Part shown: positions 33,612 to 42,317 of the stretch, one piece after another
Numbering within the stretch: position 1 is the stretch's first letter
Layout of the letters: the number at the start of each line of letters is the position of its first letter
Assembly (NCBI GenBank): GCA_024103385.1
Contig: JAGFIT010000050.1
Coordinates: forward strand, 51,758 to 115,757
DNA: 64,000 nucleotides
From: Vicingus serpentipes
Lineage (GTDB): Bacteria > Bacteroidota > Bacteroidia > Flavobacteriales_E > Vicingaceae
Direction: 5' to 3'
Translations under genes and position numbers: made by a program
Notes under the pieces: model-generated
Databases searched by the model: none
Told to the model about the DNA's origin: nothing
What the model saw: the letters and a program-made list of their open reading frames with translations, nothing else

Positions 33612-34532
33612 GTGAGCATAATTCATCAATATACTTTACGCGATTGTCAGCAAAAGAAATTATACCTCTTGCTAATTGCACTTTTGTTTTCTTTTCATGC
33701 TTTATTTTCACAACAAGATACGCTCAACCCTAAGCGCTTAAAAACCATTCTTACGATAGAGTCTTTAGGTTACGTTGGAATAATGACGGGCTTAAATTCT
33801 ATTTGGTATGATAGTCATCTTACTTGGGATTTTAATACGATAAATGATAATGACAACTTCGAACAGATGGATAAGGTAGGACATAGTGTTACTGCTTATT
33901 ATGTTGGGTTGGTAGGTTATGAAGCGTTAAAATGGAGTGGGGTAGAACGAAAAAAAGCAATATGGTATGGTGGTTCTTTGGGCTCTATTTTTTTGTCTAG
34001 TATTGAGATTTTTGATGGTTTCTCTCCAGATTATGGATGCTCTTGGGGAGATGTAGCCGCCAATACCTTAGGTACTGGGCTATTTATTGCACAGCAGTTG
34101 GGTTGGGATGAACAGCGCATTTTATTAAAATACTCTTACCATAAAACACATTATGTAAAATTAAGGCCTAATTTGTTTGGCACTAATCTTATAGAGAATG
34201 CGACATTGGATTATAACGGACAAACTTATTGGGCAAGCGTAAATGTGGCTTCGTTTTTAAAAGAAAGTGCGGCTTTTCCTAAATGGTTAAATGTAGCTGT
34301 AGGATATGGTGCAGAAGGTATGGTAGAGCGAGGAAAATACAATGTGAACAATCCTGAAATAAGAAGGTACAGACAGTATTATTTGAGTTTGGATGTTGAT
34401 TTAACCAAGATTAAAACTAAAAGTGCTTTTCTCAATACCTTTTTTGGTGTTTTTGGGTTTGTTAAGTTTCCTTTACCTACGATAGAGTTTAATCAAGGTG
34501 GGGTTACAAAATTCCATGGTTTTTATTTTTAG
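33612..34532 (+). CDS. DUF2279-like envelope protein
   Basis: 306 residues from a GTG at 33612. A signal peptide or membrane anchor (KKLYLLLIALLFSFHALFSQQ) begins at about 15. The body has DKVGHSVTAYYVGLVGYEAL, GGSLGSIFLSSIEIFDGFSPDYGCSWGDVAANTLGTG, the pattern I associate with DUF2279 / YfiM-type proteins, with His, Glu, Asp and Asp in predicted helices. The last 150 residues alternate like outer-membrane strands. Function unknown. Confidence 0.7.
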   Translation: MSIIHQYTLRDCQQKKLYLLLIALLFSFHALFSQQDTLNPKRLKTILTIESLGYVGIMTGLNSIWYDSHLTWDFNTINDNDNFEQMDKVGHSVTAYYVGLVGYEALKWSGVERKKAIWYGGSLGSIFLSSIEIFDGFSPDYGCSWGDVAANTLGTGLFIAQQLGWDEQRILLKYSYHKTHYVKLRPNLFGTNLIENATLDYNGQTYWASVNVASFLKESAAFPKWLNVAVGYGAEGMVERGKYNVNNPEIRRYRQYYLSLDVDLTKIKTKSAFLNTFFGVFGFVKFPLPTIEFNQGGVTKFHGFYF

Positions 34533-34594
34533 CAATAAGTCAATCAATAAATAAAAGGATAATATTATCTTCGTTAATTAAAATTACAAGAGCA

Positions 34595-35818
34595 TTGGAA
34601 AACAAAAAGATTTACGATATAACAGTTGTTGGAGGAGGAATTGTTGGGACAGCAACTGCCTACAAACTGCAAGTAAAATTTCCTAATTTAAAGATTTTGT
34701 TGATTGAGAAAGAACCTCATTTGGCAGATCATCAAACAGGAAATAATTCGGGGGTAATTCATTCAGGCTTGTATTACAAGCCGGGTTCCGCAAAAGCAAA
34801 AACGTGTGTGGATGGTAGAAAACAATTGGTGCAATTTGCCAAAGAACACAACATCAAACACGATGTGTGTGGTAAAGTAGTAGCAGCTGTTGATGAGTCG
34901 GAATTGCCATTTATGGATAAAATTTTCCAAAATGGATTGGACAATAACACCGAAGGAATTGAAAAAATAGATGCCAATCAATTGAAAGAAATAGAACCTT
35001 ATGTAGAAAGTATAGGTGGAATATGGGTGCCTTGTACAGGTATTATTGATTTTAGAGGAACTACCGAAAAATTAGCTGAGTTAGTGGTGGCTAAACAACC
35101 TGAAAGTAAAATTGTATTGGGTGAAGAGGTATTGGAATATCAACATGGAGAAGAAAAAACAACAGTGGTTACTTCTAAAAATAAGTACTTAACTAAGTAC
35201 ATGATATTTTGTGGCGGTTTGCAAGCTGATCGTTTAGCAAAGAAGGATAATGTAAAGTTAAAAGAGAAGGTAGTAGGGTTTAGAGGGGATTATTACGATT
35301 TAACAGAGCAGGCAAAACATAAGGTAAAGAACTTAATCTACCCTGTTCCTAATCCTGCTTTTCCATTTTTAGGTGTGCATTTTACTAGAATGGTAAATGG
35401 TGATATCGAGTGCGGACCTAATGCGGTATTTACTTTTAAACGAGAGGGTTATGGAAAAACAGATTTCGATTTAAAAGACACGATTGATGCGTTGACTTAT
35501 TCAGGGACATGGAAATTATTGTTTAACAATACCAGTTTTGCCATTAATGAATACCGAAGAGCATTTTCAAAGAAATTATTTTTAGCAACTTTACAGCGTT
35601 TAATACCTTCTTTAACTATGGATGATATTCAACCAGGAAGAGCAGGAGTAAGAGCCATGTTGTTGGGGGCAGATGGCGATACTAGAGAAGATTTTAGAAT
35701 AGAATATAAAGGAAAAAGTATCCATGTATTAAATGCACCTTCTCCAGCTGCTACAGCGTGTTTGTCCATTGGAGATGAGATATGCGCAATGGCAACTACT
35801 CACTTTAATTTGGGGTAA
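34595..35818 (+). CDS. lhgO: L-2-hydroxyglutarate oxidase
   Basis: FAD enzyme that oxidises L-2-hydroxyglutarate to 2-oxoglutarate at the membrane, feeding electrons to quinone. 407 residues from TTG (start ENKKIYDITVVGGGIVGTATAYKL with the dinucleotide motif GGGIVG at 12-17). Further: NNSGVIHSGLYYKPGSAKAKTC, GIIDFRGTTEKLAE, FPFLGVHFTRMVNGDIECGPNAV, PGRAGVRAMLL, ending APSPAATACLSIGDEI. It stands alone after a 62-bp gap. Confidence 0.93.
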   Translation: MENKKIYDITVVGGGIVGTATAYKLQVKFPNLKILLIEKEPHLADHQTGNNSGVIHSGLYYKPGSAKAKTCVDGRKQLVQFAKEHNIKHDVCGKVVAAVDESELPFMDKIFQNGLDNNTEGIEKIDANQLKEIEPYVESIGGIWVPCTGIIDFRGTTEKLAELVVAKQPESKIVLGEEVLEYQHGEEKTTVVTSKNKYLTKYMIFCGGLQADRLAKKDNVKLKEKVVGFRGDYYDLTEQAKHKVKNLIYPVPNPAFPFLGVHFTRMVNGDIECGPNAVFTFKREGYGKTDFDLKDTIDALTYSGTWKLLFNNTSFAINEYRRAFSKKLFLATLQRLIPSLTMDDIQPGRAGVRAMLLGADGDTREDFRIEYKGKSIHVLNAPSPAATACLSIGDEICAMATTHFNLG

Positions 35819-35844
35819 TTTAAAGTATCATTTGAGAGAATTTT

Positions 35845-35883
35845 CCCCTCTAGAAAGAGGGGATTAAGGGGTGTGTAACCACC
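35845..35883. repeat. CCCCTC..GAGGGG repeat with GGTG..CACC hairpin
   Basis: CCCCTCTAGAAAGAGGGG (35845-35862) then ATTAAGGGGTGTGTAACCACC. It has the same plan, though shorter, as the three-hairpin element between sufD and sufS (54638-54701). It lies between convergent genes and may double as a terminator. Confidence 0.5.
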
Positions 35884-35886
35884 TAA

Positions 35887-36429
35887 TTAATCTACAATCT
35901 GATTTTTTTGAAGGAAAGCTTCCCAATTCCAAAGAAAATTTTCCATCACTTCATCCAAACGTTTTAAAAACATGGGGTTAGGGCTATTCATGTTTTTGAA
36001 ATATTCATCTTGGTATTGGTTCAATTGGTATTTTCCAAAAATAGCTTTAGACATGGCGTACTTCGTATTTTTAGAAGGAAGATTTACTTTTTTTAAATAA
36101 CATTGATAATCTTTAAGTGCTTTAGCCAATCGTTCTTCATCGGCATTAAAAGCATTAGCTAACTTAGAAATAACTAACTGAGTCATTCTTTCGTCTTGAT
36201 AATTTTTTAAATGAGTAGGTAGGTATAGGAGATTAGCAGCAAAAACAATTAAAATAAATTGATCATCGTCTGCAGAAGAAACTCTTGGCGATTTGATGAA
36301 TTCTGGAGCATCGTTAATTACGCCCACCACATCAGCAAAGCCATTATCAACAGTATTTAAGATGGTGTTAACAAAAATGTTAGCGACAATATCTTCTTGT
36401 ATTTTCTTTTTACCAAATAACGTAAACAT
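35887..36429 (-). CDS. conserved hypothetical protein, 180 aa
   Basis: Not recognised. A soluble, helix-rich protein of 180 residues without signal peptide (MFTLFGKKKIQEDIVANIFVN). Notable segments are FILIVFAANLLYLPTHLKNYQDERMTQLV split across two helices and a C-terminal region rich in Asn, Tyr and Trp (ENFLWNWEAFLQKNQIVD). The start ATG has ordinary spacing. No partner genes; the gene convergent to it is lhgO. A real coding gene by length and composition, function open. Confidence 0.65.
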   Translation of the reverse strand: MFTLFGKKKIQEDIVANIFVNTILNTVDNGFADVVGVINDAPEFIKSPRVSSADDDQFILIVFAANLLYLPTHLKNYQDERMTQLVISKLANAFNADEERLAKALKDYQCYLKKVNLPSKNTKYAMSKAIFGKYQLNQYQDEYFKNMNSPNPMFLKRLDEVMENFLWNWEAFLQKNQIVD

Positions 36430-36554
36430 ACGTGCTTTACTGATAGTTTATACAAAAATATAGGAATATAGAAGTCTTCGTTAAAAGCTGAAAATAGCTT
36501 ATCAACAAAGTTATTAACTATTGTTGATAAGTTTGTTTACTGGCTTTATTGTAT

Positions 36555-36590
36555 AAAAAAGCCTCTAATCATTGATTAGAGGCTTTCTTG
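36555..36590 (-). terminator. terminator after the DUF4177-like gene
   Basis: GCCTCTAATC (36561-36570) and GATTAGAGGC (36574-36583) form a perfect 10-bp stem with a 3-nt loop; a run of A on the left becomes a T-run on the minus strand. It lies 27 bp after the stop codon at 36610. Confidence 0.85.
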
Positions 36591-36609
36591 TGTTTTGTAA
36601 TTGAAGTAA

Positions 36610-37059
36610 TTATCCTTTTCTAAAAAGGTATCTAGTAATGAAAATACCTACTCCATCACCTTTTCCTGCATCACTTTCCACTCCGCTAACTACTTGGAAT
36701 AATTCCCATCCTTCAGCAGCTTTTGCATCCAGTATTGAAGTAATTAAGGCATCATTAGAAGCAATGTTTTGGAAGTTAATCCCGACCATACTATAGAAGT
36801 TCAAGATTTTTGTTTCAGCAAATTTCTCTACTTTAGCGTCACCTCTTTTAATTTTTCCTTGATCACTATCCTTACCATCTGTTCTTTCAGTGGTAAATTG
36901 ATTGTAATCTATCTCAGTTCCATTTTCAATTATTCTAGAACGTCCGATACCTCCAGGTACGATAGACTCAATAGTAGTGATAATTTTGAATTTTGTTTGT
37001 GCATTCAAGTCAATTAAACTTACAAAAGCCAATGCAACAACTAGTAATACTTTTTTCAT
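36610..37059 (-). CDS. exported protein with DUF4177-like end
   Basis: 149 residues with signal peptide MKKVLLVVALAFVSLIDLNAQ. The mature part holds ITTIESIVPGGIGRSR and a C-terminal AKAAEGWELFQVVSG .. GIFITRYLFRKG, a pattern seen in DUF4177-type proteins (GWEL.. strand followed by a charged end). It is probably a small periplasmic protein. Monocistronic with its own terminator. Function unknown. Confidence 0.7.
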   Translation of the reverse strand: MKKVLLVVALAFVSLIDLNAQTKFKIITTIESIVPGGIGRSRIIENGTEIDYNQFTTERTDGKDSDQGKIKRGDAKVEKFAETKILNFYSMVGINFQNIASNDALITSILDAKAAEGWELFQVVSGVESDAGKGDGVGIFITRYLFRKG

Positions 37060-37125
37060 ACTTTTTTATATTTTATGATTAATAATTTTTCATAATTACA
37101 ACAATTATTCCAAAAAGAAAAATGA

Positions 37126-38346
37126 TTAAGAGAATTGTTTCTCTTTAACAACAATTCTTTCTGGATAAACCTTTAAAGCTTCGGATAAACACTTAATTGC
37201 ATTCAAAAGAGATTTCTTGTTCAATACATAAGCAATACGTACTTCTTTTTTTCCTAAACCTTTTGTGGCATAAAATCCAGCTGCAGGAGCTATCATTACC
37301 GTTTGATTTTTATATTCAAAATCTTCTAATAACCATTGACAAAATTTCTCTGCATCTTTTACAGGTAGTTCAGCAATTGCATAAAAAGCACCTCCTGGTT
37401 TAGGGCATTTAATACCTTCAATATTATTTAACCCATCAATTAGTAGGTCTCTTCTTGATACATATTCTTTTACTACATCATCAAAATAACTCTGAGGAGT
37501 ACTTAATGCACCTTCTCCTGCAATTTGCCCTAAAGTAGGAGGGCTTAATCTTGCTTGGGCATACTTTAAAGCTACAGCTAATAATTCTTTATTCTTTGTA
37601 ATAAAAGCTCCAATTCGAGCACCACACATACTATATCTTTTGGATACGGAGTCGATAACAATTGTGTTTTGTTCAATACCTTTCATATTTAGTACAGAGT
37701 GATGAGTTTTTCCATCGTAACAAAATTCTCTATATACTTCGTCTGCAATTAGATATAAATCGTGTTTTTTTACAATCTCTTTTAATGTTTCTAATTCTTC
37801 TTTAGAATACAAATAACCTGTTGGATTACCTGGGTTACAAATTACTATTGCTTTTGTTTTAGGAGTGATTTTCTTTTCAAAATCACTAATAGGAGGTAAA
37901 GCAAAACCATTATCTATAGAAGAAGTAACGGGTATAATGTTTACATCAGCAATTTGTGAAAAACCATTGTAGTTGGCATAAAATGGCTCAGGGATAATAA
38001 CCTCATCTCCTGCATTCATACAACTTTGAAAAGCAAAAATTAATGCTTCAGATCCACCCGTTGTTACCAATATATCTTCAGCAGTTAAATTAAACCCTAG
38101 TTGATTATAGTAGTCAGCTAATCCAGTTCTATATCCAATTCCTCCGGCAGAATGACTGTATTCTATTACCTTTCTATCTATTATTCTTATAGCATCGAGA
38201 GCGACTTGTGGAGTTTCAATATCTGGTTGACCAATGTTTAAATGATAAACGATACGACCTTTCTTTTTAGCTGCTTCAGCATAAGGTACCAATTTACGAA
38301 TAGGTGATTCAGGCATTTTTTGCCCTCTGTTTGATAAATCTGGCAT
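37126..38346 (-). CDS. PLP-dependent aminotransferase, class I/II
   Basis: Transfers amino groups with pyridoxal phosphate, fold type I. At 406 residues: N-terminal LNIGQPDIETPQVAL, cofactor region TTGGSEALIFAFQSCMNAGDEVI, ICNPGNPTGYLYSKEEL, DEVYREFCYDG (Asp and Tyr for PLP) and the lysine in IVIDSVSKRYSMCGARIG. The C-terminal arm ends with RIAYVLN, containing the carboxylate-binding Arg. It resembles aspartate aminotransferases; the substrate cannot be fixed. Standalone gene. Confidence 0.9.
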   Translation of the reverse strand: MPDLSNRGQKMPESPIRKLVPYAEAAKKKGRIVYHLNIGQPDIETPQVALDAIRIIDRKVIEYSHSAGGIGYRTGLADYYNQLGFNLTAEDILVTTGGSEALIFAFQSCMNAGDEVIIPEPFYANYNGFSQIADVNIIPVTSSIDNGFALPPISDFEKKITPKTKAIVICNPGNPTGYLYSKEELETLKEIVKKHDLYLIADEVYREFCYDGKTHHSVLNMKGIEQNTIVIDSVSKRYSMCGARIGAFITKNKELLAVALKYAQARLSPPTLGQIAGEGALSTPQSYFDDVVKEYVSRRDLLIDGLNNIEGIKCPKPGGAFYAIAELPVKDAEKFCQWLLEDFEYKNQTVMIAPAAGFYATKGLGKKEVRIAYVLNKKSLLNAIKCLSEALKVYPERIVVKEKQFS

Positions 38347-38492
38347 ATTTTTCTTTTTAAGTGCGTGTAAATTTAATAAAGAACTTGATTAAAATTTTAT
38401 TTTTTTAGGAACAAAATGGGGACAAGGAAAAAGTAAGAATCAAATGTTTCATTTGGTAATTTTCCTATATCTATTGACAATAAGTGTTTGAG

Positions 38493-38930
38493 TTATTCTT
38501 GTTTACTCTTTTTATAAGCAGCTTTCGTAGCTGCAGAAGCTTTAACTACTCCTTTAAATATCAGTTTTTTTTCTATCGTTGTTTCGTTAGAAGGGGAGTT
38601 ATAATTTAAAATTACTTCTCGTTCTTGGTAACCAATTTTATTGTTGGTATCGAATTTAATAATTATAGCATAGGTTTTTCCAGCTTCAATTTTTTCTTCA
38701 TGTAATATAACCTCTGTGCATGAACAATCTATTTTTTCAACAGTAAGGGTGAGCGGTTCTTGTCCTAAATAAGTAAAAGAGTAGTTGAACTCTAATTGTT
38801 TTCCTTCATCTACTTTTTTGAATTTATGGACAAGACGTTCAAAATGAATGTCGTTAGGATTTTGTCCAAAAGAAAAGCTTGCTACAAGGAGTAGCAAGCT
38901 TAAACTTAAATTGAAAAGATAACTTTTCAT
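38493..38930 (-). CDS. DUF1573 exported protein
   Basis: 145 residues from ATG at 38930 (MKSYLFNLSLSLLLLVASFSFGQ); two further residues are possible with a TTG. After the signal peptide comes one DUF1573 Ig-like domain: FERLVHKFKKVDEGKQLEFNYSFTYLGQEPL, then IDCSCTEVILHEEKIEAGKTY, with the two Cys of the family (CSC). It lies 21 bp after a second DUF1573 gene; the pair were probably produced by duplication. Envelope protein, role unknown. Confidence 0.82.
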   Translation of the reverse strand: MKSYLFNLSLSLLLLVASFSFGQNPNDIHFERLVHKFKKVDEGKQLEFNYSFTYLGQEPLTLTVEKIDCSCTEVILHEEKIEAGKTYAIIIKFDTNNKIGYQEREVILNYNSPSNETTIEKKLIFKGVVKASAATKAAYKKSKQE

Positions 38931-38951
38931 TATCAATAACCTATATTGAAT

Positions 38952-39422
38952 TTACTCTTGTTCTACTGGAGCCCCAGCAGGTACATCTTTAACAGGTGAA
39001 GTTTTAGGAGCAACAATTTGTCCTTTAATTCTAATTACTTTAGTTGCTTCAGAGGCATTAGAAGTAATAGTTACAGACTTGTTAATAGCACCTAATCTTT
39101 TAGTGTCATATTTTACTTTAATCATCGAACTCTCTCCTGGCTTAATAGGTTCTTTAGGCCATGTTGGAACAGTACATCCACAACTTCCTCTGGAGTTTGA
39201 AATGATTAAAGGCTCTTTACCAGTGTTAGTAAATTTGAATTCTCTAACTCCATCAGCACCTTGTTCAATTGTTCCATAATCAATAACTTCAGTCTCAAAA
39301 GTCATTATAGGAGCATTTGGGTTTTCTACTACTACAGGAGCAGGAGCTGTTTTAGTCTCTTGAGCTTGCATACCAGCAGCTACAAAAGCTAACAGACCGA
39401 ATGATAATAATATTTTTTTCAT
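38952..39422 (-). CDS. DUF1573 exported protein
   Basis: 156 residues with signal peptide MKKILLSFGLLAFVAAGMQAQ. It has the clearer DUF1573 signature: MTFETEVIDYGTIEQGADGVREF, NTGKEPLIISNSRGSCGCTVPTWPKEPIKPGE, IKVKYDTKRLG, with the conserved CGC. A Pro/Ala-rich tail follows. First of the two-gene DUF1573 operon. A -7 box (39453-39446, TACATTTG) precedes it. Function unknown. Confidence 0.85.
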   Translation of the reverse strand: MKKILLSFGLLAFVAAGMQAQETKTAPAPVVVENPNAPIMTFETEVIDYGTIEQGADGVREFKFTNTGKEPLIISNSRGSCGCTVPTWPKEPIKPGESSMIKVKYDTKRLGAINKSVTITSNASEATKVIRIKGQIVAPKTSPVKDVPAGAPVEQE

Positions 39423-39565
39423 GATTTTATTTTTAAGTTACTACACAAATGTAGCTGTTAGTTATCAATACTTAAGTTCAATTAACACTTCCTTAACAAA
39501 ATAAATAATTAGTGTAGACTGCTAAAATTATTCACATCATATTACTTATTCTAGCCTGCAAAACT

Positions 39566-39573
39566 TATCTTTG
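39566..39573 (+). promoter_or_regulatory. -7 box of valS
   Basis: TATCTTTG 37 nt before the valS ATG; no clear -33 element. Expected start near 39579. Confidence 0.45.
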
Positions 39574-39610
39574 CAAGCTGAATTGAAAAAATAGTAAAGA
39601 TAGTTAGGAA

Positions 39611-42250
39611 ATGGATAGTAAGTATAACCCCGAAGCGATAGAAAATAAGTGGTATGAATACTGGATGAAGAATGATTTTTTTAGATCTACACCAGATGAG
39701 CGGGAGCCTTTTACTATTGTCATTCCACCACCTAATGTGACGGGTGTTTTGCATATGGGTCACATGTTGAATAATACCATTCAAGATGTTTTAATAAGAA
39801 GAGCTCGAATGTTAGGGTATAATGCTTGTTGGGTACCAGGAACTGATCATGCTTCTATTGCTACAGAATCTAAAGTAGTGAATCAATTAAGAGAGCAGGG
39901 GGTGAGTAAATATGATATTGGAAGGGAGAAGTTTTTAGAGCATGCGTTTGCTTGGAAAGAGAAGTATGGAGGAATTATTTTAGATCAATTAAAACGTTTA
40001 GGAGCTAGTTGTGACTGGAATAGAACTCGATTTACGATGGAACCTAAACTGTCTGCTGCGGTAATAAAATCGTTTGTGGAGTTAGATAAAAAAGGATACA
40101 TCTATAAAGATTGGAAAATTGTAAACTGGGATCCTAAGGCGCAGACTACCTTGTCCAATGAAGAAGTAATTCGTAAAGATGTTCAATCAAAACTATATCA
40201 TGTAAAGTATAAATTAGTGGATAGTGATGAGTACATTATAATAGCCACCACTCGACCAGAAACTATTATGGGAGATAGTGCGGTGTGTGTGCATCCTAAA
40301 GATGAACGTTATACGCATTTACATGGAAAAAAAGTAATTGTGCCTATGGTAAACAGGGAGGTACCCATTATTACGGATGATTATATTGATTTAGAATTCG
40401 GAACAGGAATGTTAAAAGTGACTCCTGCTCATGACCCTAACGATTACGAAATAGGACAGAAGCATAACCTAGAAATAATAGATACTTTCAATGATGATGG
40501 AACGATAAGCGAAGCAGCAGGTATTTTTGTTGGTGAAGACCGTTTTGTGGTGAGAAAGAAAGTGGCGAAGTTGTTGGAAGAACAAGGGTTACTTGCAAAA
40601 GTAGAAGAGATTACGAATAATGTTGGTTATTCAGAAAGAAACCCAGATACGGTAGTTGAACCTAAATTATCGTTGCAGTGGTATGTGAAAATGGAGGAGA
40701 TGGTAAAACCTGCGATGGAACATGTAATGAATGATGATATCCAGTTTTACCCTTCAAAATTTAAGAATACTTATAAGCATTGGTTAGAGAACATTAGAGA
40801 ATGGCCAATTTCTCGACAGTTATGGTGGGGACAGCAAATACCGGCTTATTATTACAATGAAGAGAATGATTATGTAATTGCTGAAACAAAAGAAGAAGCA
40901 CTTGAATTAGCAAAGGCAAAAACAGGGAATGCTGATTTGCAGGTTACAGACTTAAGACAAGATGAAGATGTATTAGATACCTGGTTTTCATCGTGGTTGT
41001 GGCCAATATCTGTGTTTGATGGATTTGGGGAAGATACTACTGACTTTGATTATTATTATCCTACCAATGTGTTGGTAACGGGTTGGGATATTATTTTCTT
41101 TTGGGTGGCTCGGATGGTTTTTGCAGGGTACGAATTTAAAAATGAAAAACCATTCAAAGAAGTTTATTTTACTGGTATGGTAAGAGATAAGCAGCGAAGA
41201 AAAATGAGTAAATCTCTAGGGAATTCTCCTGATGCGTTAGGGTTGATTGATCAATATGGTGCAGATAGTGTGCGTTTTGGGATGTTATCGTGTTCTGCAG
41301 CAGGGAATGATTTATTGTTTGATGAATCTTTAATAGAGCAAGGAAGAAATTTCTCCAATAAAATATGGAATGCTTTTCGATTGGTAAAAGGGTGGGAAGT
41401 TGACAACGTAATTGAGCAACCAGAAAGTGCACAGATTGCAATAAAATGGTTTGATGCTAGATTGAATTCAGCATTAATTCAAATTGAGATGAATTTTGAG
41501 AAATACCGTTTATCAGATTGCTTGATGGAAATGTATAAATTAACGTGGAATGATTTCTGTTCATGGTATTTAGAAATGGTGAAGCCGGCTTATCAGCAAC
41601 CTATTGATGCGAAGACATTGGAGATTACTATTGGTTATTTTGAACAATTATTAAAGATGTTGCACCCGTTTATGCCTTTTGTAACAGAAGAGTTGTGGCA
41701 AAACATAGCTGAGCGAGAAGTAGGAGAAACGATTATGAAGTTGGATTATCCGAAATCTGATAAAGCTAAAATGAGTCCAATGCATCTTCTGTCCTTTGAT
41801 TATGCTAAAAGTGTTATAAGTGAGATTAGAACATTAAGAAAATCTAAAAATATTCCAAATAAAGATCAGATAGAATTATTGATAAAAGAGAATAAAGAGT
41901 TTGGAGATGTGAGTGATAAGGAATTTGATTCAATAATTAAAAAACTAACTAATCTATCTGAATTAACTTATGTTAAAGAAAAAGTAGAAGGAGCATTTTC
42001 TTTTGTTGTAAAATCGAATGAATATTTTATTCCATTAAGTGAGAACATTGATGTAGAGGCTGAAATAGAAAAAATAAAAGCAGAATTGGATTATGCGAAA
42101 GGCTCTTTGTCCATAGCAAATAAAAAACTGTCTAACGAAAAATTTGTTGCTGGAGCACCAGAACAAGTAGTAGCTGCTGAGCAAAAGAAAAAGGCTGATG
42201 CAGAAGCAAAGATCAAAGTGTTGGAAGAGCAGTTGGCTAGTTTAGTTTAG
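39611..42250 (+). CDS. valS: valyl-tRNA synthetase
   Basis: Charges tRNA-Val. It has 879 residues: MDSKYNPEAIENKWYEYW, HIGH motif PPNVTGVLHMGHMLN (about 37-51), editing domain with TTRPETIMGDSAV and TPAHDPNDYEIG, the Trp/Asp region VLDTWFSSWLWP, and KMSKSLGN (about 530). The anticodon-binding domain and the C-terminal coiled coil (IEKIKAELDYAKGSLSIANKKL) that contacts the tRNA elbow are complete. It ends beside a large palindrome and converges on uvrC. Confidence 0.98.
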   Translation: MDSKYNPEAIENKWYEYWMKNDFFRSTPDEREPFTIVIPPPNVTGVLHMGHMLNNTIQDVLIRRARMLGYNACWVPGTDHASIATESKVVNQLREQGVSKYDIGREKFLEHAFAWKEKYGGIILDQLKRLGASCDWNRTRFTMEPKLSAAVIKSFVELDKKGYIYKDWKIVNWDPKAQTTLSNEEVIRKDVQSKLYHVKYKLVDSDEYIIIATTRPETIMGDSAVCVHPKDERYTHLHGKKVIVPMVNREVPIITDDYIDLEFGTGMLKVTPAHDPNDYEIGQKHNLEIIDTFNDDGTISEAAGIFVGEDRFVVRKKVAKLLEEQGLLAKVEEITNNVGYSERNPDTVVEPKLSLQWYVKMEEMVKPAMEHVMNDDIQFYPSKFKNTYKHWLENIREWPISRQLWWGQQIPAYYYNEENDYVIAETKEEALELAKAKTGNADLQVTDLRQDEDVLDTWFSSWLWPISVFDGFGEDTTDFDYYYPTNVLVTGWDIIFFWVARMVFAGYEFKNEKPFKEVYFTGMVRDKQRRKMSKSLGNSPDALGLIDQYGADSVRFGMLSCSAAGNDLLFDESLIEQGRNFSNKIWNAFRLVKGWEVDNVIEQPESAQIAIKWFDARLNSALIQIEMNFEKYRLSDCLMEMYKLTWNDFCSWYLEMVKPAYQQPIDAKTLEITIGYFEQLLKMLHPFMPFVTEELWQNIAEREVGETIMKLDYPKSDKAKMSPMHLLSFDYAKSVISEIRTLRKSKNIPNKDQIELLIKENKEFGDVSDKEFDSIIKKLTNLSELTYVKEKVEGAFSFVVKSNEYFIPLSENIDVEAEIEKIKAELDYAKGSLSIANKKLSNEKFVAGAPEQVVAAEQKKKADAEAKIKVLEEQLASLV

Positions 42251-42251
42251 G

Positions 42252-42302
42252 TGTCATTCTGAACATGTTTTGCGAAACAAGCAAAACATGTTCAGAATGA
42301 CA
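42252..42302. repeat. perfect 22-bp inverted repeat between valS and uvrC
   Basis: Arms 42252-42273 and 42281-42302 are exactly complementary, loop GAAACAA. The ends (TGTCATTCTGAA) match the ends of the element in mtaB. It lies between convergent genes, 1 bp after the valS stop, without a clear T-run, so it may work as a bidirectional terminator or 3'-end block of dispersed-repeat origin. Confidence 0.75.
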
Positions 42303-42317
42303 AATAAATAAAATTTA

